A stretch of DNA of 64,000 nucleotides. It comes from Planctomycetaceae bacterium (GTDB lineage: Bacteria > Planctomycetota > Planctomycetia > Planctomycetales > Planctomycetaceae). This document shows positions 42,279-51,610 of the stretch, piece by piece (position 1 is the first letter of the stretch; each line of letters begins with the position of its first letter). The DNA is taken from positions 2,666,001 through 2,730,000 of the forward strand of contig CP051247.1 in NCBI GenBank assembly GCA_017795105.1, written 5' to 3'. The position numbers and the translations under genes were made by a program. A model generated the notes under the pieces. The model made no database searches. It was given only the letters and a program-made list of their open reading frames with translations, and was not told the DNA's origin.

Positions 42279-42415
42279 GTAGCGGCGGCATCCTGCCGCC
42301 GATTGCGGGTGGCTGACAATTCAACGTTTCGGTTCCACCGAGCTCTCAGAAGTCCGATGAAAACGAGTTGGATGTCCAGATCGGCGTCCATTCGGCGGCA
42401 AGATGCCGCCGCTAC
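42279..42415. repeat. REPIN-like inverted pair of class III hairpins (137 bp), between atpD and atpC
   Basis: Left hairpin GTAGCGGCGGCATCCTGCCG (+) and right hairpin CGGCGGCAAGATGCCGCCG then CTAC (-) enclose about 90 bp. The interior begins ATTGCGGGTGGCTG and ends GTCCATT, as in the relatives at 48820 and 61669. Confidence 0.85.
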
Positions 42416-42484
42416 GATTGTTTGAACCCTTCCTCTGCGAAGTTGTGAATCGACCAGCCTCCTAAGTATCGATAAGACTGAGCC

Positions 42485-42886
42485 ATGATCGCTGCCAATA
42501 CCATCGAACTGACCGTCGTCACGCCGGAGAAGACCCTGCTCAGCACGGGCGCGACTTCGCTGCAGTTCCCTCTGGAAGATGGTCAGATCGGAATTCTTCC
42601 TGGCCGTGCTCCCATGGTCGGCCGTCTCGGCACCGGCGAACTCCAGGTCGAAACCCAGACCGGTCAACTCCGCTATTTCATCGAGGGCGGCTTCGCCCAG
42701 GTGAAGGGTCACGCCGTCACGCTGCTGACCAACCGCGCTCAGGAACTCGGCTCCTTCGACACCGCGAAAGTCGAAGCGGCATTCAATGAAGCTCTGAATC
42801 GCTCGGTCACCACCGCAGCAGAGCAGACCGCCAAAGACGAAGACCTCGAACGCAACCGCCGTCTTCTCGCCATCCTCAAGCGATAG
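42485..42886 (+). CDS. atpC: F-type ATP synthase subunit epsilon
   Basis: 133-aa epsilon subunit of the central stalk. The N-terminal beta sandwich begins NTIELTVVTPEKTLLSTGAT, with FPLEDGQIGILPGRAPMVGRL (about 30-50) and YFIEGGFAQVKGHAVTLLTNRA. The C-terminal helical hairpin (about 90-133) is the inhibitory part in other bacteria. It is last in the operon and separated from atpD by a hairpin with a T-run and a REPIN-like repeat, so it may be made at a different level from the rest. No separate promoter was recognised in 42416-42484. Confidence 0.95.
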   Translation: MIAANTIELTVVTPEKTLLSTGATSLQFPLEDGQIGILPGRAPMVGRLGTGELQVETQTGQLRYFIEGGFAQVKGHAVTLLTNRAQELGSFDTAKVEAAFNEALNRSVTTAAEQTAKDEDLERNRRLLAILKR

Positions 42887-42987
42887 TTCCGCTGCCCGCA
42901 GGACCGGCATCCAAACACCGCAGCAACTCGCCGATCGAGATCCACCTCGCATCTCTCGGCCCGCTTCTCAACACCCCGTTCCGGCAG

Positions 42988-43013
42988 GGTAGCACAGACA
43001 TTCCTGTTTGTGC
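42988..43013 (+). repeat. Hairpin repeat CACAGAC...GTTTGTG
   Basis: GGGTAGCACAGACATTCCTG then TTTGTGC: stem CACAGAC/GTTTGTG (one wobble). Same core as the inverted pair at 49110-49246. Confidence 0.6.
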
Positions 43014-43092
43014 ATCAACCGACGTCCCTGTTGAAAAGCCCTTACTCGACCGTGAGTGCGACCCGGTCCACCCGTGTTGACAACCCCTTAAC

Positions 43093-43135
43093 GGATGGCC
43101 CAGACGTGCACGTCTGGGTGACGAAGTCACAGGAA
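43093..43135 (+). repeat. Class I two-hairpin repeat with divergent stems
   Basis: GGATGGC, stem CCCAGACGTG/CACGTCTGGG, second stem GTGAC-GAA-GTCAC, then AGGAAGC. Both stems differ from the 15381/26244 copies by paired changes. Gap 42887-43213 contains this and the 42988 hairpin, and no gene. Confidence 0.85.
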
Positions 43136-43213
43136 GCAGCTATTGCCCGTTGAAGTCCTGTCGAACTGTCTCTTTGACGCACCGGGAAGCGTCTCCGCCT
43201 GTGGAAGACGGCC

Positions 43214-43849
<636 letters not shown>

Positions 43850-43932
43850 CGCTCACCACTCGTATTTCGACGTGCAATCTTGCGAGAAGTCTGTCAATCC
43901 TCGCCAAAATGTATACAAGTGTAAAGTTTTTA

Positions 43933-43962
43933 TTGACAGCCACTCTGTACCAGACCTAGCAT
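43933..43962 (+). promoter_or_regulatory. Candidate promoter for the RHH-like gene
   Basis: Consensus -35 TTGACA at 43933-43938 and TAGCAT at 43957-43962, spaced 18 bp; TGTACA palindromic sequence overlaps the expected start. The -10 matches only four of six positions. Confidence 0.45.
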
Positions 43963-44021
43963 CTGTACACTCATGCAGTTTCTTTGTCAATGGCTTTCGA
44001 GGAAATGAGGAGGGCTGAGCA

Positions 44022-44213
44022 GTGGGTGGAGAAGCAGCCAATCGGGGCGAAGCGCGGAAGCAGATCTCGATTTTCATCCCGGTGTCGGACTGGCGGGCGA
44101 TGCGACACGAGGCGGCTCGGAATCAGATTCCGATGACCGAACTTTGCCGGCGATGGATGAAGCCGGAAATGGAACGTTTGCGACAGATCCCTCCGGGCAG
44201 CGAGCAGTCGTGA
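44022..44213 (+). CDS. Small ribbon-helix-helix-like protein
   Basis: 63 aa from GTG 44022, which has a strong GAGGAGG site about 8 bp upstream. The sequence KQISIFIPVSDWRAMRHEAA then RNQIPMTELCRRWMKPEME has the strand-helix-helix pattern of RHH (MetJ/Arc/CopG) DNA-binding proteins, such as antitoxins or plasmid regulators. No toxin-like gene follows: the next feature is a transposase remnant. Divergent from the XRE gene. Real coding status is supported by the ribosome site and pattern, but not certain. Confidence 0.6.
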   Translation: MGGEAANRGEARKQISIFIPVSDWRAMRHEAARNQIPMTELCRRWMKPEMERLRQIPPGSEQS

Positions 44214-44354
44214 GGCAGAGGCGTTAATCGATCGACGCAGCAGCGTATTCAAACAGCAGCCGTCGGAACTTACGGAGTTGGCCGGCAGGGAGGCCCTTCT
44301 TTTCAGATTCACAGCCGCCGGTCGGGATGATCGATCGGTGTTGGAGTTGCACGT

Positions 44355-44840
44355 ATGTCACGCAGAAAGTCTTACCCCAGCGACATCACCAATGCCCGCT
44401 GGAAACTGATCAGCCCGCTGATCGAAGCATCGCAATCACGCGGCCGGAAACGGAGCACTGATCTGCGGGAAGTCATCAACGCCATCAACTACCGTTGGAG
44501 CACGGGCTGCACCTGGCGAATGCTGCCTCACGACTTCCCGGCCTGGGAAACGTGCTACACGTACTTCGACCGCTGGCGGAAACAGGGGCAACTCTGGCGG
44601 ATCCGCGAGATCCTCCTCCGACGGTCGCCTTATGTTCCGCTCGATCCGAAGCAGGATCCTCGCGTTGTCGATCCGGCACGGCCCCGTTCCGGGAAACACA
44701 GAACACCGAAGCCGTGGCAGCCGAACGACTCCAGTCCTCATGTCGGGACCGCGCCGACACGTGACGGCGAGCCGCGCGTAGTCCACTCCAGTCGCCCCGA
44801 GTCGAATGCCGGACGAAGAAATCGCGGTGCAAACGCAGAC
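44355..44840 (+). pseudogene. IS5-family transposase remnant
   Basis: From ATG 44355 the frame encodes about 95 residues of the N-terminal DUF4096-type domain of IS5-group transposases (SYPSDITNARWKLISPLIEA, INYRWSTGCTWRMLPHDFP, WETCYTYFDRWRKQGQLWRI, REILLRR). After about 44640 the homology is lost. The following 200 bp are frame-broken and lack the DDE catalytic residues, with only a possible faint trace (PRRHVTA) of the GRKRHxxVD region in another frame. No terminal inverted repeats were recognised. It ends against the 3' end of the LysM gene, suggesting a decayed insertion. Confidence 0.8.
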
Positions 44841-44844
44841 ACAA

Positions 44845-45657
44845 TCAGCGGTAGGTCGGCGTTCCCCAGTAGGCACTCTCGCCGCGTGCCTGATTGAACG
44901 GGTTCGTTCGAGCCGGGACGAACATGTTCTCGACCGGCTCCGTGTCCTGCTCAGCCTCAGGCTCCTCCCAGGCGTCCACAATGAAATGCCCCTGAGCCGT
45001 GTTCTGCTGAGAGACCTGAGGCGCGGGAGGGGACTTGGCCTCCCGCACTTCTTCCGGCTGCGAGGCCTTTGTCGATTTCGTCGGAATCTTCAGCGTCATC
45101 CCTGGCCGCAGATCGTTCGGACTGGACAGCACATCGCGATTCAGTTCGTACAGCGCAAGATACTTCGACGCCGAGCCGTAGTACTTGTATGCAATTCCGC
45201 TCAACGTCTCGCCGGGCTGAACCGTATGCGTCGCCGTCGCTGGTTCCTGCGGTTCCGGAACACTCGGCTCATCACGCGAAACGGTCTGCATTGGAGCGGG
45301 CGGCGTGGGCGTGGGCCGCGCGGTCGGACGACTCGATCGCGGCGAATCAACCGGAATCAGCATGCCAATCGGAGCCGGAACCGGCGTTTGCGGATCGCGT
45401 TCGGCTTCGAGGTTCCAGGCGGCCAGCTGCTGACGAAGTGGATCATCCTGAGCAGGGGCGGCCTGTTCCCGCTGATGATCGAGCCCCGGCAGATACGGTC
45501 GCGTGCGGAACTCGGCAATCTGTTCGTTAATCATCCCTTCCCGCCGAAGTTCGGGGGGCGCAGCCTGATCCTCGGTCGGCTTGCGGAAGCAGAACGCTCC
45601 GGCAAAACCGACGATCATGATGATCATCGTGAGGCCGACTTTCTGTTCGCGAGGCAT
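44845..45657 (-). CDS. LysM-domain membrane-anchored protein
   Basis: 270 aa. An N-terminal anchor (VGLTMIIMIVGFAGAFCF, about residues 7-24) is followed by a Pro-rich region (RPTARPTPTPPAPMQ). One LysM domain (THTVQPGETLSGIAYKYYG to LYELNRDVLSSPNDLRPGMT, about 143-190) ends with LKIPT, and an acidic C-terminus follows. LysM binds the glycan of peptidoglycan or chitin-like polymers, so it likely acts in the periplasm at the cell wall. Its 3' end abuts the transposase remnant from the opposite strand; the C-terminal residues (ARGESAYWGTPTYR) may have been altered by that insertion. Confidence 0.88.
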   Translation of the reverse strand: MPREQKVGLTMIIMIVGFAGAFCFRKPTEDQAAPPELRREGMINEQIAEFRTRPYLPGLDHQREQAAPAQDDPLRQQLAAWNLEAERDPQTPVPAPIGMLIPVDSPRSSRPTARPTPTPPAPMQTVSRDEPSVPEPQEPATATHTVQPGETLSGIAYKYYGSASKYLALYELNRDVLSSPNDLRPGMTLKIPTKSTKASQPEEVREAKSPPAPQVSQQNTAQGHFIVDAWEEPEAEQDTEPVENMFVPARTNPFNQARGESAYWGTPTYR

Positions 45658-45883
45658 AACAGGGACAACATTCAGAACTGCGAAACTACGGAACGATTCT
45701 CTTCTTCAATCGGCTGCGCACGTCCCCGCCATCATCCCGACCGGACCTCCCAAACTGTCCCTGCACAAGATCGGTGCGAACGAACGGAATGAACGCGTTC
45801 TCCGGCTCGCTCTGCAGGCATCCTGACGATCATGCCAGTTATTCAAGTCCCAGCGACAACCCCTCCCCACTGTTGGAATGTGA

Positions 45884-45912
45884 TTGACACCCGTGCGCCA
45901 AATAAGCATGAT
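45884..45912 (+). promoter_or_regulatory. Candidate sigma-70 promoter for the TPR pair
   Basis: TTGACA at 45884-45889, 17-bp spacer, CATGAT at 45907-45912; start codon 31 bp further on, with GAGGAAGG ribosome site. Confidence 0.55.
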
Positions 45913-45943
45913 CGATGGACTGTCCCGTCTGAGGAAGGAAACC

Positions 45944-47185
45944 ATGCCCCATCATCTTTCGGACCGTCTCGGTCTCCCATTTCTGCTTTTCAGTTGCGGC
46001 GTATTTTGCCTGTCGCTGACAGCATCAACCGCCCACGCCTGTCGTTGGGATCATGATACGCTGGCCGAAGAGCGGGCCCGCATGCCGGGCGTGCATGAAG
46101 CGGTGATCGGGTTTATGCCGGTTCACTCCCGGGCTTATGACGAATGGCGAATCGCCGATCGCCTGAAACGACTCGAAAAGCTTCCGGCCGAAACGGAACT
46201 GCGTCTTCCGCTCTACGACGATCTCTCCGTGAGTTACGACAGACTCGGGCAGCAGACGGAAGCAATCGCAGTTCTCGAAGACTCATTGAAAATCGACTCC
46301 GACCGCTACGAGACGTTGTCGAACATGGGTACCGTCCTGGTCCACGCCGGCCGACTGGACGAGGGTCTCGACTATCTGCGAAAAGCGATCACCATCAATC
46401 CCGATGCCCATTTCGGCCGAGAGCGTTATCAGATTCTCATCATCGAGTGGGCACGCCCGACGTTGACAGAAGACGGGTGGATGCCGCCGGAGCAGGAATT
46501 CCATGACTACCTTTCCGACATCGAAGACCGAAAGGTTGAAGTGAAAAGCGTTGATGCGGATTGCGTCTCGGATGAGGAGGCCACCAAAGCAATTCTGGGA
46601 ATGCTTCGCTTCGGTCAGTCCGACTCTCCGATCCTCTTGACGGCATTAGGTTCGATACTCCATGCCACGATGTGCGAGAATCTTCTTGAATTTGGACAAC
46701 AGCGACTGGCAGCTCGTGCGTACTTAAGAGCTGCAGAACACGCAGAATCGCTCAACTGGACTGACTTGGCAACTCATGACAGGAACCGTGCGGAGGGGGC
46801 GCTCGCCTGGCAGGAAAAGATCACTTGGGAGCAACTGCAGATCAATTATTCCGCGGAACGGGAACAGGCCATTGCCCTGCAGAAGGCTGTGGAAGCCGAC
46901 GAACTCGCATGGATTGAGGCGGGCAAGCCCGTTGACGACCTCTACCATGAGAAATGGCTGACAGATTCGTTACCGATCGCTTTTATTCCCCACGCCGTCG
47001 AAACACCCGCAAAAATGCCTTCGCCAGAGGGTATGCAGCGGCTCGCATTCACAATCAACTCGCTCTTGATCGGCATTCCAGTTCTCTTTGTAGCCCTGAT
47101 TGTCTGGCTCATCATACGAGGTCAACGGGAAACAAAGCGCCGCAAGAATCGCAAACAGTCGGCAGCACCGTTGCCGGCCGATTGA
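45944..47185 (+). CDS. Exported TPR protein with C-terminal membrane segment (copy 1)
   Basis: 413 aa. ATG 45944 has a GAGGAAGG site 5 bp upstream and opens a signal peptide (LGLPFLLFSCGVFCLSLTAS), cleaved near AHAC. The mature start CRWDHDTLAEERARMPGVHE is shared with the downstream copy, followed by VIGFMPVHSRAYDEWRIADR. Three or so TPR units (LPLYDDLSVSYDRLGQQTEA, RYETLSNMGTVLVHAGRLDE, GLDYLRKAITINPDAHFG) come next, then a helical region and one membrane helix near the C-terminus (LLIGIPVLFVALIVWLIIRG). A periplasmic scaffold is likely; the partner is unknown. A tandem paralogue follows 48 bp downstream, about half identical. Confidence 0.8.
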   Translation: MPHHLSDRLGLPFLLFSCGVFCLSLTASTAHACRWDHDTLAEERARMPGVHEAVIGFMPVHSRAYDEWRIADRLKRLEKLPAETELRLPLYDDLSVSYDRLGQQTEAIAVLEDSLKIDSDRYETLSNMGTVLVHAGRLDEGLDYLRKAITINPDAHFGRERYQILIIEWARPTLTEDGWMPPEQEFHDYLSDIEDRKVEVKSVDADCVSDEEATKAILGMLRFGQSDSPILLTALGSILHATMCENLLEFGQQRLAARAYLRAAEHAESLNWTDLATHDRNRAEGALAWQEKITWEQLQINYSAEREQAIALQKAVEADELAWIEAGKPVDDLYHEKWLTDSLPIAFIPHAVETPAKMPSPEGMQRLAFTINSLLIGIPVLFVALIVWLIIRGQRETKRRKNRKQSAAPLPAD

Positions 47186-47233
47186 TCTTTCTCAACGCTT
47201 GGTCCGCACTCATTCGCCAGGAGAGCATTGACT

Positions 47234-48496
47234 ATGAACCGGTTCAGACTTCCTTGTGACATCCGCCGTCTGATCGCGATCGTGCCGCTATTCATCGTTA
47301 TTGCAATCGCGCCATCGGCTCACGCGTGTCTGTGGGATAACGACACGCTGGCTCAGGAGCGGGCGCGGATGCCGGGGGTGCATGAGGCGGTGATCGGTTT
47401 CTTTCCGGTGCATTCGCCCGCTTACGATGAATGGCGAATCGCCGATCGGCTGCGGCGGCTGGACGAGTTGCCGGACGATGATCCCGCCCGGTTGCCGCTT
47501 TACGATGACCTCGCCGTCAGTTACGACCGCCTGGAGCGTTCGAGTGAAGCAATCGAGATTATGGAACGGGCCCTCGCCATGGATCCCGATCGTTATGAAA
47601 CGCTCGCCAACCTCGGCACGGTCCTGGTCCATGCCGGTCGACTCGATGAAGGACTCGTTCATCTGCGACGAGCCCTGGAGATCAATCCTGAAGCTCACTT
47701 CGGCCGCGAGCGGTATCAGATCCTCGTGATCGACTGGGCTCGACAATCGATGACGGAGAACGGCTGGATGCCGCCCGAAGAGTCGTTTGAGATTTACCTC
47801 TTGGTGATCAAGAACGGACAGTCAGTCGTGGAAGGGGACGACTTGATCACGAACAGACCGATAGTCGTGGAAGGGATCGACCCCGAATCGATCTCGTATG
47901 AGGAGGCTCGTGAAGCGATTGTTGGAATGCTGCGGTTCGGACGAGCCGACTCGCCAATTCTGCTTGCCGCACTGGGCTCGCTTCTGGAACGTCGGGTTGT
48001 CGGGAAACCGACACAGCAGCGACTGGCCGCTTATGCCTATCTCACGGCTGCAGAGGGGGCACGCGAAACCGGCTGGACCTACGCGGCCAAATACTACACC
48101 GAGCAGGCCAGAGACGCGATCCGCATGCAGGAGAACGTGCCGTGGGAGAAGCTCGAGGAAAACTATCGAACCGAACGCCCGCAGGCGCTGGAGTTGAGAG
48201 CACTCGTCGCAGCCGACGAAGCCCGCTGGATCGCTGCCGGGGAACCCGTCGATGAACGGTTCCAGGAAAAATGGCTGGTGGACGATCTCCCGGTGTCACT
48301 GCAGACGGTTGACCACAGGACGTTCGCCGGGATTGAACCGGCACAGCTGCTGTTTCGGATTGTCACCGGCATCGTACTGCTGATCCTGATGCTGTTCGTT
48401 CTATCGCGCTATGCGCAGCGGAACTCAGACAACGACAAGATTATGGAAGACGAGAACCATGTAATGGATGCAAGGACGACGAAACAACATCCGTAG
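47234..48496 (+). CDS. Exported TPR protein with C-terminal membrane segment (copy 2)
   Basis: 420-aa paralogue of the preceding gene with the same layout: signal peptide (RRLIAIVPLFIVIAIAPSAHA), conserved mature start CLWDNDTLAQERARMPGVHE, TPR units (LPLYDDLAVSYDRLERSSEA, RYETLANLGTVLVHAGRLDE), ERYQILVIDWARQSMTENGW, and a C-terminal membrane helix (IVTGIVLLILMLFVLSRY). ATG 47234 is preferred over the in-frame TTG 47228. It differs mainly in an insert after EIYLLVIKNGQ and in the tail. The tandem arrangement points to gene duplication. Confidence 0.8.
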   Translation: MNRFRLPCDIRRLIAIVPLFIVIAIAPSAHACLWDNDTLAQERARMPGVHEAVIGFFPVHSPAYDEWRIADRLRRLDELPDDDPARLPLYDDLAVSYDRLERSSEAIEIMERALAMDPDRYETLANLGTVLVHAGRLDEGLVHLRRALEINPEAHFGRERYQILVIDWARQSMTENGWMPPEESFEIYLLVIKNGQSVVEGDDLITNRPIVVEGIDPESISYEEAREAIVGMLRFGRADSPILLAALGSLLERRVVGKPTQQRLAAYAYLTAAEGARETGWTYAAKYYTEQARDAIRMQENVPWEKLEENYRTERPQALELRALVAADEARWIAAGEPVDERFQEKWLVDDLPVSLQTVDHRTFAGIEPAQLLFRIVTGIVLLILMLFVLSRYAQRNSDNDKIMEDENHVMDARTTKQHP

Positions 48497-48590
48497 GGCA
48501 GGCTCCGGCCGATCGTGGCGGCCACCTCAGATTGAGCCTTACACTTTTTGATCAACTTCAGTAGACCCCTTCCTCTCGGCGCAGATAAAA

Positions 48591-48770
48591 GGGTGGCCCC
48601 GAAAGATTCTTTCGGGGCGGCGCAGCCGTCGGCGAAGCGGGGTTTGACGCCTTGTTGTGAGAGGATGTCGTTATCTAAGAGCCAACGGCCGGCTGTACGT
48701 CGAGGTACGCGTCTGTTGCGTCTTCCTGCGGCTTCGCCGCTCTGATAGCACAGCTATCAGGGCCACCCCC
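48591..48770. repeat. Composite inverted pair of class I repeats (180 bp), reverse of 17051-17227
   Basis: Left copy (+, 48591-48640): GGGTGGC, stem CCCCGAAAGA/TCTTTCGGGG, second stem CGGC-GCA-GCCG. Right copy (-, 48721-48770): stem CCCTGATAGC/GCTATCAG with a two-base mismatch at the outer end, second stem GCGGC-GAA-GCCGC. Gap 48497-49321 contains only repeats. Confidence 0.8.
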
Positions 48771-48819
48771 GTGGTTTGAACAGGCCGAGAGTCGATCGCT
48801 CTGCGTGTGATGGGGCCTC

Positions 48820-48957
48820 GTAGCGGCGGCATCCTGCCGCCGAGAGAGCGTGGTTGCATTCAATGCGTCGGCGCTCTCAACTAGAGAAATACTGTCAAAT
48901 CCCATTCGCCGCGTCTCGACGTGGAAAGCCCATTCGGCGGCAGGATGCCGCCGCTAC
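48820..48957. repeat. REPIN-like inverted pair of class III hairpins (138 bp)
   Basis: GTAGCGGCGGCATCCTGCCG at the left and CGGCGGCAGGATGCCGCCG then CTAC at the right. The interior ends GCCCATT, like the copy at 42279. Confidence 0.85.
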
Positions 48958-49109
48958 GGCACGGGGGCCACCCCTAATTCTCGAGGGAGGAACATCAACT
49001 TCAGTGGAGTGCGGCAGTCGAAAGCCTAATCATGACCGGGACTCCAGATGCTTGTGGTTCGTGCCCCGCCTCCCTTATTGACGTCAGGGGTTCCCGTCAA
49101 TTTCAGTCA

Positions 49110-49246
49110 GTGGCACAGACATTCCTGTCTGTGGACGGAAAACATGGCTGCGGAATCGAGTCGTTGAGAACTCGCAATGAGTGGATCGACTGCGAATGAG
49201 ATGAATCGTCAATTTCGCACAGACAGGAATGTCTATGCCACCCCTC
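49110..49246. repeat. Inverted pair of CACAGACATTCCTGTCTGTG hairpins (137 bp)
   Basis: Left copy (+, 49110-49135) GTGGCACAGACATTCCTG then TCTGTGG. Right copy (-, 49216-49246) GGGTGGCATAGACATTCC then TGTCTGTGCG. Same overall length as the class III pairs, though the hairpin sequence is unrelated. Confidence 0.7.
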
Positions 49247-49321
49247 CGGAAGTTCAGGCCGGCCTAATTTCTCGATCAGATCACAGTAACCCTCGGCAGG
49301 CGGGAGCCTGCCCGACAGCTG

Positions 49322-49972
49322 TTAAACGATCTCGACGCGGTGGTTTTCGACGCGGAGGCGGCCCTGGGCGAACAGCGAGATGGCTTCCGGGTAGGCTTCG
49401 CACTCTTCCTGGAAGACCCTGGCGGCGATCTCGGTTGGCGTGTCGCTGTAGGCGATTGATGTGACGCGCTGGACGATGATCGGGCCGTGGTCGTATTCGT
49501 TGTCGGCGAAGTGGACCGTACAGCCGGCGATCTTCACGCCGCGCTGCCAGGCGGCTTCGTGCACGTGCGAGCCGTGGAACCCCTTGCCGCAGAACGCGGG
49601 GATTAACGACGGGTGAATGTTCATCACGCGGTTGAGGAAGTCGTCCGGAATTCGGAGCAGGCAGAGAAAGCCGCCGAGGATGACGAGATCGATCTGATGC
49701 TCGCGGCACAGATCGAAGATGCGTTCGCTGAAGCTGGCGGTATCGCGGAACTCTTTCCGGGCGCAGACTTCAAGCGGCAGTCCGTACTTTTCTGCTTTGC
49801 CGACGCCACCACAATCGGGCCGCGAGGCGATGACCAGCGAGACTTCAGCAGAGAGCGAACCGTTCTGGATTCGCGTCATGAAGTTATCGAGCGTGGTGCC
49901 GCCGCCTGATATAAGGACGGCCAGCCGAATGGGCCGCCCAAGTGGCTGCGAAGGGGGATAAGTCTCAGTCAT
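49322..49972 (-). CDS. purN: Phosphoribosylglycinamide formyltransferase
   Basis: 10-formyltetrahydrofolate-dependent GAR transformylase, third step of purine synthesis; 216 aa. LAVLISGGGTTLDNFM near residue 17 (phosphate loop), LVILGGFLCLLRIP, the catalytic MNIHPSLIPAFCGKGFHG near 117 with the active His, and the catalytic Asp in ADNEYDHGPIIVQ near 155. ATG 49972 gives the family N-terminus. GFCGKG replaces the common FPGxG. It stands 46 bp after the exported membrane protein gene and may be cotranscribed with it. Confidence 0.92.
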   Translation of the reverse strand: MTETYPPSQPLGRPIRLAVLISGGGTTLDNFMTRIQNGSLSAEVSLVIASRPDCGGVGKAEKYGLPLEVCARKEFRDTASFSERIFDLCREHQIDLVILGGFLCLLRIPDDFLNRVMNIHPSLIPAFCGKGFHGSHVHEAAWQRGVKIAGCTVHFADNEYDHGPIIVQRVTSIAYSDTPTEIAARVFQEECEAYPEAISLFAQGRLRVENHRVEIV

Positions 49973-50018
49973 GAAAGAGTCTTGTAGGGCATCCAGAGGA
50001 GAAGAGGTGCGGGATGAA

Positions 50019-50990
50019 TCAGCGTTTGGCCGAGCCTTCGTTGCCGGTGCCGAACGACTTCGGCGGCGTGCCATCCAACTCTTCGAACGGCGTCCGCTTC
50101 GACTCGCGTGCGAGCAGCCATTGCTGATGAAGCGTGAGGGCGATGAACAGACTGAAGATCGCCAGTCCGATGCCGATGAGCAGAATCGTGATCCACGAGT
50201 AGTCGGGTTCCGCAGCTGCCGGAGATTTCCAGTCGATGTGGTTGGCCATCAGCACGGGAGCGAAGCGGCCGGTATCGCGAGCTTCGTAGGTATACATCCT
50301 GTAGATGTAACCAGTGACGGTCACATGATCGACCGCCTGTTCGCCGACTGGGAAACCTTTCGGCAGATCGGTCGAAAGCACGACTGTGGGGTTGGCCTGC
50401 GAGTCATCGGTAAACAGCCAGGTCTCGCAAAGCTGGTTAATCGCAAAATCGTTCTTCCCGGCTTCGCTGACGACCGCCCGCTGGATATGGCCGGTCATCA
50501 CAACCGGTCGCCCCTGATAAGCTTCCGGATCCAGATACATATCGACATAAACCGGAAACTCTTCAAGCGGGAGATGCTTGTACCTCGACTGCTCCCGCCG
50601 CTCTTTCAGAAATTCGACCGCCGCCTCGCGAACGGCCTGCGGATCGGCCGTGCGGGCGTAGGCGAGCACTCGGTAATACAGTTCGTTCTCTTCGGGCAGA
50701 AACCCGGCCCGGCTCGTCTTGATGGGCACATCGCGGAGCCAGGGACTGATATCGCGGACCGATACACCAGGCACTCCCATCCCCGCAGGCGGTTCATTTT
50801 GCCCAGCCGGTGTATCAAACGGGGAAGCCGACGGAGTTGGCGAATCGAATGGAGACTGGGCGAACAGGGTAACGGCGGGAAGTGTCGAGAGTCCCAGAGC
50901 GAAAATCAGAGCCAGACAGCGATGCAGTTGCGGAGGGCATGCATTTCGTGCAGAAACTGCAATTCGCCTTGGCTGCCTGATTTGATGCAT
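50019..50990 (-). CDS. Exported membrane protein of unknown function
   Basis: 323 aa from ATG 50990: signal peptide with a long basic front (RRIAVSARNA, LHRCLALIFALGLSTLPAV), a Pro/Ser/Asp-rich linker (SPFDSPTPSASPFDTPAGQ), a conserved helical part (ELYYRVLAYARTADPQAVRE), then a beta-rich OB-like stretch (RPVVMTGHIQRAVVS to VTVTGYIYRMYTYEARDTG) and a C-terminal membrane helix (ITILLIGIGLAIFSLFIALTL). The tail is cytoplasmic. No function is known to me. It is divergent from trxA and followed by purN. An upstream ATG at 51080 gives a frame that overlaps the trxA promoter. Confidence 0.75.
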   Translation of the reverse strand: MHQIRQPRRIAVSARNACPPQLHRCLALIFALGLSTLPAVTLFAQSPFDSPTPSASPFDTPAGQNEPPAGMGVPGVSVRDISPWLRDVPIKTSRAGFLPEENELYYRVLAYARTADPQAVREAAVEFLKERREQSRYKHLPLEEFPVYVDMYLDPEAYQGRPVVMTGHIQRAVVSEAGKNDFAINQLCETWLFTDDSQANPTVVLSTDLPKGFPVGEQAVDHVTVTGYIYRMYTYEARDTGRFAPVLMANHIDWKSPAAAEPDYSWITILLIGIGLAIFSLFIALTLHQQWLLARESKRTPFEELDGTPPKSFGTGNEGSAKR

Positions 50991-51045
50991 GAAATGGGAT
51001 CCTGTCGGGGTGAATGCCCGGTCAGTCGGGGCGTCTGGGAGAACG

Positions 51046-51073
51046 TTGACACCTGACTGGTCCGACCTATAAT
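51046..51073 (+). promoter_or_regulatory. Consensus sigma-70 promoter upstream of trxA
   Basis: Perfect TTGACA (51046-51051), 16-bp spacer, perfect TATAAT (51068-51073). The expected start near 51080 leaves a leader of about 117 nt before the trxA ATG. It is the best promoter match in the window. Confidence 0.85.
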
Positions 51074-51197
51074 ACGGCATTGATCAACGGCCGTGACGTC
51101 TTTTTTCAGAGCGATCGGTCTGAATAAGCAAGTCCGTAAATCCGGTTCTGACGGGACCGATAGAGACACAAATTTAGTAAAGGATTGGACCAGAGTT

Positions 51198-51524
<327 letters not shown>

Positions 51525-51610
51525 TCGGCTCCGCGGCGAACGTCGCCCGTAATACCGATTTGCACAGCGTTTCCACGCTGCAGTGATACACGCAGGGAAG
51601 GGAGTCCCAC

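Noticed and set aside
44355..44897. Intact IS5 transposase
   Set aside because: Only the N-terminal domain survives; the DDE part is missing or frame-broken and no terminal repeats were seen.
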